DNA from: Isoetes taiwanensis
Taxonomy: Eukaryota; Streptophyta; Lycopodiopsida; Isoetales; Isoetaceae
Assembly (NCBI GenBank): GCA_021234155.1
Contig: JAJEKV010000091.1
Location: forward strand, 2,423,501-2,487,500
DNA: 64,000 bases
Reading direction: 5' to 3'
The notes below the pieces were generated by a model that made no database searches, was not told where the DNA came from, and saw only the letters and a list, made by a program, of their open reading frames with translations. Every line of letters starts with the position of its first letter. Within the stretch, counting starts at the first letter, position 1. Positions 45,801 to 57,800 of this stretch are shown here, piece by piece. The position numbers and the translations under genes were made by a program.

Positions 45801-48800
45801 GTTGCACATTTAACAGGTTCGTTTTTCACAAGCCCTGCCCTTAGCCCGGCCAGCTTCAATTTCTAACTGATGAGACAAGACGCAGAACTTCCCCAATACA
45901 TTCCTGAGTTTATGTGACAAGGGGGTACCTAAGTACTGAGAATGTCGAAGGAAACCATCTCTAGATGTATTCAAGAAATTGTCGTTGAAGAAATTGTCCT
46001 TGTAGAACTTTCTTTTTTGTGGATAGATCTTTTGAAGAGGTCCACTTGTCTGCCACATACATGTGTTCTAAATCATGGCAAATATTCATATTTACCTCAT
46101 GACGTTTCAAACAATTTTGGGTACTGAGTGAGTGCTGGTAGCTGCACGACTTTGGTTGAACGGTCGGAGGTGATATATTGAGAAATGAGACGCCCACTTG
46201 GTTGAACAGTTTGCCCATGTGGGGAAACCAGCTACCCTTACCTGAGTTCGCCAATGTTTTGGATGAACCGAATGCCAATTGTGGGAACCTTTGCCTGCCT
46301 TCTTATGTATCAGCCAAAGACTGGAGTCTATAGAAATAAGACACTACCATAATCATAGCTTCAAGTTCTAGAGGATTGGCTGCAAATTCTGCAAGTACAA
46401 CCTCATGTGTTACTGAGGGTTTGCTGATCATTCTTGACATCATTAACTCTCGAATTGCTTTCATTCATCTTCTCTGAGATCAGGGGCCCAAACCTGTGTG
46501 CCATACAAAGCCGTTGGCTTAACTAAAGTAATGAACAAATGGAATTTAGTATTGACATCATAAAGGTGCCTCTGGAAGCATAATAAAATACTCTATTATG
46601 CAAACTATCAGAAACATTTTCGAAATTTACTCTGGCTTGTTGGAGATGAGGTGTTTTTTAGAAGCATTGAAGGATGAGACTGATGAGGAACTGATTAGAT
46701 TGTCAGAGGTTTAATGAATACTGATTTTATGGGACAGCTGGGTTGTGGCTACTTATATGATCCTGCGTCATATGGGCCACAATTTGGTGGAATCAGGTGG
46801 CAAGTACGTGAGCCTCAGTGTTTGAGGCTTGAGTTTCCGCTGTTCCCTCATGTCTTCTTTTTTTCAATAACAGATGAGGGATTTTACCTGTTGATCAGAT
46901 CATGCCACATAAACGGGTAGTGCCAGGGTCCTTGTATCTGCCTTGTTGGCAGCTGGTGGTCCTAAGCTCCCATTTGGCAACACCCACATTTCTCCCATTT
47001 TCAAACAATTTTGTGGGTTAGATAAATGAGTGATATTACATATTACATGTCATACTCTTTTAGATTAGACATGCCAACTGTGCTGCTGACATGGCTTCAA
47101 CTATAAAGCCATAATCATGCCTTTATAGTTTTATCCAGTTTACTCATAGCCTAGCTATCTCGCGTATCTCTTCTCTCGCATATGTTCATATCATCTCATG
47201 GTACCAAATCTTCAATGTAAGATGAAAATGAGTGCCGGAGATGAGCAAGTTAGATCAGGTTGAGGTGTTGGATTTGATCAGAGGAATTTGGCTATAAATT
47301 CTCTTGCATTTGCGCAAGAGCTTGTCTAGATAGGGTCTGAATTGCATGGTGAGTTCAAAATGAGTCTAGAGTGCTACAAATTTGTGAAAATATCTGCACT
47401 GTTTGCTCCAAACTTGCAAGATAGTTCATCAGAATCCCAATTTTTTTCGTTTGTCAATGATTGCTTATCTGCAATTCATTGGATTATCACTTAAGAATTG
47501 AAAATTCAAAGTCGTTTCTGGTTTCTTGAACATGGAATTGACGTCTGGATAATCTGTTTTCTTTCGCCTGGATCTGACGGGATCTGTATGAATTTGCATC
47601 TCTTTGCTCAATCTGTATCAGACTTGCGTTGGTTTGCTTGATTTGTATTTCATTTTCACGTCAAAATGGCTACAGGTGCAACTCCATGGAAATATTTTAC
47701 ATATCCTGTACTCGACATTGACAATTATTTTACCTGGCTAGATGCGTTTGAAACAAAACTTAATCTAAGAGATGTTTGAAGTTGGAAAGTAAAGAGAAAG
47801 TTGGATGTTTCACATGTTTCATATCCTGTAGCATTTTGATAAAAGAATGAACAATGGACGTGGCAAAATGATGATGTGGCGTGCCAGTCATGTACTATTA
47901 GGTCAGATTTAGGTTAGTTACAGTGAGTTTCTAAACTCTTTAAGACCCTTTTTGAAATGATACTTTCTTAAAAATCGTAGAGAATAACAAAGAATATCAC
48001 TGTAATTTGAGCTGCTTCAAGGACTGCATCCCAAGTAACTCTTCATTTGCTGGAATTTAGCTATTGAGGGGTTTGGTCATTCCGTCAGCCAGTTGATGTT
48101 CTGTAGGACAGTACTGAAGGTCTAGAGTGGAAAGCTGAAGCTGTTCCCAAACAAAGCAGACCTTCAAGGCTTCATGCTTGGTATCTCGATGATACCTGAA
48201 GTCATACAACCTAGCTGCCTGAATACGTTGCTATAAGTTCTGGAAAAGATGTAACAGCCAAAACATCTCCTTCGTACCTGTTGTGGCCTTTCTGAAATCT
48301 AGATCATTCCCAGCATGATCTGCATCAGTGTAGAATAGAAGTTCTGGAGCTTTTTGCTGATGATAGACAAGTCCTTCAAAAATGATGCCCTTCAAATATG
48401 AAAGTATTCTTTATGCGGCCTACCCAATGTGATCTTTTGGGAGCATGCATAAACCGGATAACTTAGCCAATCTCAAAGGCAATGTCTGGTCTAGCGCTGG
48501 TGATGTAAATGGGCGAGCCAACCAGCTTCCAATACAAATTTGGATCACAAGGTTCCCCATCTGCGTCCAATGGTAGTTTGGTGCCTGCATCAAATGGATT
48601 TGTAGTTGGTCATGAAGAACTTTTTTAATACTTCATGTATTAAAACTCTTGGATTGAGTAAGATATATAATATGTAGGAGGTTGTCACACCTCAATCCAA
48701 GACAGAAATGTAAAAGAACCGAATCTGTTACTTTGAAAGCCTGTTTGATTGGACCCTTGATTTGAGTGATGAGATCCTGAGCATCACTTGTAATGATTGT

Positions 48801-51800
48801 CATCAACATACAAAATTAAAATGCAAATCATCTGACTTGCAACCTTGTAGTACAGGCTTGGATCAGCTCGGGATCTAAGGAATCCATTTGCAAGAAGAAA
48901 GGTATTTAGCTTATCATGCCAACAACCAGGGGCTTGTTTAAGTCCATACAAGCTCTTCCTCAGTTTGCAGACTAGTTGCTCTTTCGCATGTTGGATAAAT
49001 CCTTGTGGCTGCTCCATATAAATGGCTTCTTTTAGTCTCCATTCAAGAATGCACTCTTGAAGGCTAGTTGCCAAATGGGCCAGTTTTTAGTAGCTGCGAA
49101 GGCCGTCACTGCCCTAACAGTTGGCATTCTGGTCACAGGTGCAAAAGCATCGGTATATTCCCATTGGTAGCAAGCAGTTATGGCAGCTTAACCTTAGGTC
49201 GTCTTCTCTAATAGAGCAGATTATTCTATATGAAACAGTCCAAAGGATTTTGGACAGGGTCATTTTGTTTGCAAGTTCAAGAAGAATCTCTATGGCTTGG
49301 TGCAATCTTTAATCTGCTGGCATCTTAAAATAAGCAAGTTCCAGATTCTGAGGGCTGAACCATAGATTATATTAGAAAGGTGAGGAATCAAATTTGTATA
49401 TAGTCTTGTACGTTGATGGCACTTGCATTTTGTTTGCAACTCGAAAATGAAATTAACTAAATCTTATGGCTAACATCAAGTTAATGATAATGAACAATAG
49501 AGAAGTCAATAATTACCATTGATAATTGCAACTTTCATCTACTTAGAATGTAACACATTAAATCAAATAGGAAAATCTTAAACGCAAACCCCTATGAGCA
49601 TGTATTTGTGGTTTGATCCAGGTATCGAAAATGCTAGGAAAAGAAAGATCGGCGACATATCTAAAAGACCCATTTATACTCTTGCTAAAGGATCCCTCAA
49701 GAGATGTTCAATCAGCTTTGCTTCCTATTCTTCAGCATGTACTAGGTTCGGATTCTTTAAAGCAATGTGGCATCTAGGGCATTATAAATAAAGAATCATC
49801 CTTTGAGATTAAGTAATTGTCTATGTATTCATTTAGCACGCCCGTTGAGACCCAAGTCCATATGCCACATACATGCGGCCTTGGGCCTCAAGCTCATCAG
49901 CGCATATTTCAAATCTATTGTTTCATTTTGAAATTCCTACCACTTTCTCCACATGCTCATAGTATTGTACGAAGCAAATGCTCAAAGTGTCATATGAACA
50001 CTGCGTACTTCACTACTCCTACTCCCACATTTCATTTACAATCATCATATGCTAAGGTATTTATATTGGTGACGTGTTTGAGAGCCGCCTCCAATTTTCA
50101 TTTGTATTTTCAGAACTTGATGATCTAGGAAAGAGGAGGACATCGAGAAGACAAAGAAGGAAGGAAGGAAGAAAGAGTTGAACATAGTTTTTTGACATCT
50201 ATGAGAGACCCTTTAATCCTCCATTATAGGAGCATCCCCTAGGTTGAAGGTGTTAGGTTATATCTAATAAGGAATCAAGAAACAAAATACATAGTGGCAA
50301 AGTTTTTTTTACTTTCCACACTGTACTACAATACAAGGTCATAAAGTACAACTTAGAATAGATCCCTACAGCCTTTTTGTCTGAAAATCTCATTGTATTG
50401 AATAAAAAGAGCACATAGAATCGACTTATCATTGACTGACTAAAAAGGACTTATCGTTTAATCTTAAGCAATAAGCCAGAAGATGAGCTTTGAAAACATG
50501 TCTACATTGCTGCCAAATTGTTCACACGATCCAAGCCCGACTTGTATCTTTTTTTGGTTTTTGCTTTGACCAGGATTGTGGGAGCACCCCAGCAAAATCC
50601 TTTTAGTAGAAAACCCAAGTTCAAACTTGGCTCAATTGTGCCCAAAGCCATGCTCAATTTTCTCGTAGTGGTAACGCTTATTAAAGAATATAAATTGTAA
50701 CTCGTTATGTGCACACCCCCTTAGAGGGCTTGGAAAATGTTATGATGGCCTGTATGCATTGGGATCTTTTGATCCGCAATAAAAAACTAATTGTGGAAAA
50801 TAACCTACTTCATTTGCGCTCAGTTAAGGAGTTTTCGCGCCCCTTTCAGACACTCAAGCAAGCTCCCTTATCACATCCATTTTTCTGATAGCTCCTTAAA
50901 GACGACGCAATGCAGACATCAGAGAAATAATAGTTAGAGCCACTTAGTATCCTTGGAATTTTTCAGTTAATTCCCTCCATAGTGCTATGTCCCTCTGAAG
51001 CTGCTGGGTTTGGTATACCACAACCAAAACTTAGTTGAGTGGTCTCACACTAATGTTAGGATTTACTCCGCAGGCTTCAATTGCACTGCCATCTTGATTT
51101 CTCCATAATGCGGTCGTCAACAACCGTATTACTTTAGTTTGGATATTACTAGCTTGGAGTTTTGCTGAGTCTTGGATTTCATTTCTATAGATAGATGCCA
51201 ATCTAAAAAGTTCTTTTTGTATCCGCTCCAGATTTTCACAGAGACTTCCCCCATTCTAGTGGCGTATGCTCCCCAAGTATTCATCACATTCAGAAGTGTG
51301 TTTTTTCATGACCGTTTGGTTTAATGCGTTTAAGTGTCTCTTCGCATCCTCCCGCTTTTATTTAACATGGCTTCCTCACATCCTGGTGCAAAGTTACTCC
51401 CATTGCAATATGTTGTTTATCGGCACATAGTCTCAAGGCAACTGCAACAGTGCTAAGTGCCCCCGTCTATAGAAGTTTCAGGAAATCCCTTGATCTTCAA
51501 CTGCGGTATGCTCACCTTTTGCCAGTTGTGACTTGACCACTACAGAATTATTAGGATCCCTGCACAGCCTCTTTTTTTGACACACTATGATCAAACTCCC
51601 TAGCTCCCGCGACATCTCCAATATTGGATTAAATGTGTTTCCAAACAGTTTGAATTTGATATTGATAATTTGGGCCCGACTAAAAAAACCGTTTGCATAT
51701 TTCATCCAATCACTTTTGCCTTCCAAATTTAAATCTCAGAAACAAAACTTTTTGCTTCTCCACTTCATTCTCTACCCTGCTAATGTGCGTACAGAGTTTC

Positions 51801-54800
51801 TTTTTATCAGCTCTAATTTCAAGGTTATTTCCAAACTCCATCCGCAGATTCTAAAGGAATTTGCAACGCGCCTTTGATACCAATTGATATAACCACTAGA
51901 AGCTATTTGCTTAAATCAACAACAAATAATGCCCAGCTTGAGCTTGTATCATATCAGGTCATCTCTAGATTATCCCTTTTTAGAGACTCTCGATCCAAGC
52001 ATCAACGAAATGGTACATTGACACCTCCTCGGTACAATTCAAATATTAAAAAACAAATAATCAACGAGCAATGGTAAACTGCGTATCTCTTTTCGCACTT
52101 GACAGTTAAGTCTTATACCTGCACAATCTAGAATTAACTACAGATATACTTGTACTTTTGCAATACCATATATCCCTTGTAACTCCGAGGTAGTTTATTA
52201 TCTTTTGTAGCTCCGCATTGCTACTCGATTTTCTTTCGTACCTCCGCGGTAGTACTTGATTATATCTCTGGGAATAGATGCAACTTTTTCCGGCCTATTG
52301 TGTTGCAATCACAATTACCCATCTTCAAAATGCACTCATATTCAAGCATATTGCATTGCAGCACAATTACTAATCTACCAAGAGGCATTCACATTTGGTA
52401 TATACCAACTTCTTTTAAAATAATTTCATATGGAGTTGTCTAGCCCTTTTCTTAGCTTTTTGGCTCTCTATAGTGTTTTCCCTTTTCCTATGTCCCATAG
52501 TGCCAAATCAGGTGCCACTGTTTGCTTTAATCCTCAAGAGTAGCTGATTCAATTCCCTATTTTGTTTGACTATATTGGCATTGGATTCACTTATTACTAG
52601 TAAAATCCTCTTTAGTTCCTAGTTTTGTCCACAATTCTCGCCACTCTTCCCACCATTCTATCCATTGTGAAATCATGTACCCGACAGTTCAGGAAGATCA
52701 ACACCCACCATTCTGACCAAGCACTAAGCTGTAGATACCATTTTATATGCATGAACAGCAGATACCATCTTGTATTCACACAAACTGCAGATACCATCTT
52801 GTATTCACAGGAACTGAGTTTATAGTAATAGTGTTTGGTATAGAGTTTTAGCTTTATGCAGGTAAACCATCATCCCTCTACCTTAATCACGTGTTTGATA
52901 TACTGCTTCATCTCACATCGTCTCATGAGCTTTAAAAACCTTACATCCAGCTCCTCTAGCAAATTTAACTTTGGCCTCGTGGGTTCTTTCTAAACGAGGC
53001 CCCAAAATTGGGCATGCATACAATACCACTGGCTATCATGTAACATTGTGTACATAATCTTTTGCCTGTAGCAATGCCCCATATGGTAAAAGCACATTAG
53101 GGGTGTCCATTTTTGGAACCTGCCAAATGCCAAAGTACCTACACAAAAACTAGAAACTAGGTACTTTTTTTTTTCCAATTTTTTCATCAAAATAAACTCA
53201 AAATTCAAAATAAAAGTCTAAGACGCATTAAGATTTAATGTTAAATGAAACTAGAGACTAAAAATATGCATTAATTCTTAAACTTAATAATTATTGGAAT
53301 ATTACATAAATCCTGCAATCCTAGTGTTGGGCTATTTTCTTGGTACTTTTCTAAGAGACACCCTAACATGCTTTTACCCCACAAGCATATTTCTCATATG
53401 CTCCAAAGTATTGTGCGAGTCTCTACGTCAGATAAAGAGAGGGACACAGAGAAGGAAGGAAGGAAGGAAGGAAGCTTCATTAGAGTTTGCGCATTCTTGA
53501 GTTGCAAAGCTGCTTCATTTTTTTGCTTTGCTTCAATTTGTTCTGTGGGAGACCCTTAAATCCTTCATCCTCTAGGAGCATCCCCATAGGTTGGAGGTGC
53601 CAGATACAAAATACACAGTGGTAAAGCTTATTGAAGAATCTGCATAGTAACTGGTTATGTACACTCCCTTAGAGGGTCTGAAAAATGCTGTGATGTCTTG
53701 TATCCACCTCTGGTCTTTTCCTTCTTTTGGAAAGATTTCGTATGGAGCTGTCTGGCCCTTTTCTTAGTTCTTTGGGACCTGAAGTAGCTCATTCTCCTTC
53801 CTTTTGTTTGATAATGCTTTTTTTGAGTCGGGTGAGTTCGTATGCATATAAAGCATGACATTTCTGGTCGGAAAGTTGGCTCAAGGTATGGTGTCATCCT
53901 CTTATTTAATAAATGCGGAACACAAGATAAAGTGTTCTTTCGATTCTGCTACCCCAAATGCAATTTGAAGACTCTTTTGCTTACATGCTAAGTTGCAATT
54001 CAAAGAAAGCCCATCTGTCTGGCACATACATGTGTTCTAAGTCATGCTGAATAAATATCTTTCTTATGACATTTCAAGCAAGTATTAGGAGCTGAGCTAT
54101 GATATTGAAATGGTGGAAGCTGATTTATTGAGAAGTCCATTTTGTTGAGATTTTCTGCCTGCCTTGTTTGTTTGAAGAGTGGTGAGGAGGAGAGGAGAAG
54201 AGAACATCCATAGAGAAGTGATGGAGGAAAAAGAGAGAAATTTATATCATTAGAGATAGGGCACACAAATATATAATAGTCATCGGACTGATGACATGGA
54301 TAAAAAATGTCAATGTGGCAATAGTTAATAGCTATGAACTTACACGTAACCTACCACTCTATAGTCTAAGACATGTGATGTTGACCCTGTGTGCATCGAC
54401 CATGTAACATGTAACACAAGTCACATTACCATTCTTGTCTATCGCAAAAGACTGTAGTCTATGAAAATAATATACTACCTTAAAAACAGCCTCAAGTTTC
54501 AAAGTTGTGGCTGCAAACTCTACCAATATATATCATATACACTGGGGGTTTGCTTCCATTATTCCGGACATTGTTAATACTTGGAGTCTCTCAAGCTGGA
54601 TCCATTCTTCTGCTTCAAAATCAGGAGCCCAGATTCCAAAGCATCTGGTTCAACCAACATCATAAAAATGCCAGCATCGTCTCTCCATCTTACCAAGAAA
54701 TATGCACATGTAGGTGTTCTTACATCACACTGTACATCTTATACATCAGTACAAGATACTGAGTTATTGTGTATAGGTGACAGTAAACTCTTAACCTACA

Positions 54801-57800
54801 TATATGTAAGAAAAATACAGCTTGAATAACGAAATGAAATTCTAAAGTAGCATCACAACTCCAAAGTGTGTAATTACAGTTGGCATTATATAACTGCTGT
54901 TCTGCAAGTGAGGATGCACTATGGCTTTTCCTCTCCCCATGCATCTTTCAGATCTTAATGTGTGGGTTTCAGATATAATAGCTGCATGTTTAGCCCCGTC
55001 CATTTCGGATCATAATTCTCGCTTGCAGATTCCGTCTATGACTTAAATCTGAAACTGTCTTAGCTGTAAGGAATCCTAAGGGTTGTTCTTGAAGCATATC
55101 TGAATCCGTCATCCCATTTCGGTCCCATTGACAGACTCTTCAGTGATGTTAAGATTGCCTTTTGTTGAGCAGAATGGTATGGGCATTCTAGCCAGTGGTG
55201 TCGGCACTGTAGCAACCAGATTCACCGTATCCTTCCCCTGGCAGCATGGTCTAGCGACAATTACCCCAACTAGTTGGTACAAGGACCAGCTGTTGAATGA
55301 TTGAAATTGACCACGTCACATCATGCACTAGTTTTACACTGCGTTGCAAAGCTCTTTGTGTTGGGTTCAAGTGCATTGGACGGTGTTAGTTAACCCCTTG
55401 ATAGTGGTAATCCGTTCTAGCATAGTATTATTTACAGATACAAGATTTATGTTCATGCCATCACTTTTTCCAAGGGTAATAGCTATTATGAATTTTTGCA
55501 CTTGTTTGTGGGTTTTACAGTTTATAGATGTAGCTTATTTATGCTATTTGCTGAGTGGATAAATGGTAATTTTTTTTTTTCGTTTTCAGGGCAATTTTCT
55601 GTTTCAGATGAGCAGCAGAAGTCGTCAATATATGCAGCTATTATTCCTCCTTTGATACAGTCAGAGAAGGCAATCAGTTGTACAAACCAATGGCGGCTGC
55701 AAATGTTCCTCTTGAACTCATTTTGTCAACTTCCTGTGAGTATTATGAACCTGATCAACACCTTTCATGTGAAGGGATCTCATCACTTTCTTCTGGCTCT
55801 GGATTCATGCAGGTCTTCCTTACAAGTGACCAGATTTATGAACATTTTGTCCCAATTTGTTTTCGTTACATGATAGATGGTGTCTTGCCTGTCAGATCTG
55901 CCGCAACAATGGCGCTTGCAATCTTCATACGGTACTAGCAACTTCTAACTAAGAAACTTTAGCCTGCACAAACTTCACTTACATATAACGGGCATCTGTC
56001 TTGGATGGTATATGAACGTGCAATAGCTGCATATATAATCTGCGAAATGGGTAAAGCTGATAACACAGATATTTCCAACATCCTACAAACCGATCACCTT
56101 GTTGTCCGAGGACCAAATTGAAAGGAAAGTGGTTCATAAAGGAACTTTTCAATGATCATTCTGGGCTAATAGAAGGGCCCATTATGACAGTTTTTTACTC
56201 TTCCAATCAAAGTTCGATATCATGTCGAGTTTTATGTTATGCAGTCCAATGCTGCATAATGATATTCTATACCTCAGACACACAGTGTTTGTACAACTCT
56301 ATATTAATGAGCCAATTTCTGATTATGCATAAAAACACATCTTGTTATTCACGTCATTTAGTTTTTATCGCTGTTGTAGGCAAAGTTTTGATTGCTAACT
56401 ATGGTGGGTCAGTTTCTGACTTTGCAGTAATAACCGGCATACAACTCAACGCTATGAGATATCTCAGAAGGTCGTGAAAGAATTTGGATATGGTCAAAGC
56501 TACTGGTCTCGATTAGTCTTCATTGAATTCTGTGAAAGCATGCTCAAGTAAGTCATTTTCTTGCCAATGTGCAGCATTTTCATGGATTAGACTAATATAT
56601 GGGACGTTAATAATGGATACAATTGTAGCTGAAGAGAATTGAAAGCTGAAGTGGGATCTGTTAAGTTGGTGCATATTTGAAAGCCAGCATCCTGTTTCTA
56701 AAGACATTGGGGGAGGATGAGAACTGAGCTGGGGTGTGCTAAACATCTTAGTCGGGAGGATAGGAAATACGCTTTATGCAATTTGAACATGGTAGAGTTG
56801 GAAGATCTGCTGATCCTTAGCCTCTCAAAAAGAACTGCCCACACTTGGAGGTCCTAATATTTTATAGCTAGAGTTTTCAGCTTGGTTAATATATTACTAG
56901 AACAAAATCTTTAACATTCTCTCTAACACTCTTGTCTTGCAACTTATCATACTTTTATATTCAACATCTTGTGGGCATCTACTGTAGCAGGGGGGCACAA
57001 ATCACTCTTCATGTTTTTGTGCACAACTAGGGTCAGTGTGGACTTGTGTTCGACGCCTATTTTCTACGAACATTGATAGTCAAAAGATTTTATTGGGGTT
57101 GTTACCCCTTAAAGCTGATTAATCCCTACGAAAAGCTTCATACATCATTTCTCTTGACCTAACGAGCTGAGCAGTAATGAAAGAAAGAAAGATATATTAA
57201 TGTCTATGGGATGCCCATAGACTGCGATTGAATTTACGTGGGGCTCACTTGTAATTTGAATCAAACCAGGTGATGTATTTTTTATACCGTCTTAATGGCA
57301 CCAACTATGAGACATATCTTGAAGTTTACTTGGAACTATTGGATCTTAAGATGTTTTAAAAGAAACTAGGAGGGTTAAGATAGATACGATGAGAAAACCT
57401 TAAATGTTATTATAAGATCTTGCGCATTGATTGGGCAAAACAGCTGCGAAGAACAGCCAGGAACTGATGCTAAAAGCATCAAGCCATCGTTCAACTATAA
57501 GTGGCTACAAGAATAGGTCTCATCAATCAAGCCTAAAAAGCCAAGTATGCCAGAAAAAGTAGAGTGGCATCAACTGTCAAAGGAGGATAGAATATGGCAG
57601 TCTTTCTCATCCTTGAAACTTAATTGCCATTTTCTCTAAGCTTCAACACTAGGCATGTCGTATTGTAGTTTTGAAGGTGGCTACAGGCTATTCGGTTCTG
57701 GATATTTGTATTTTGTGGTTGTCATGCTGTAGAATATATGCCGTGAATGATTAGTTTTTAGATACAACATTAAATTTTTTTGCAGAGTCTCAAGTACACT

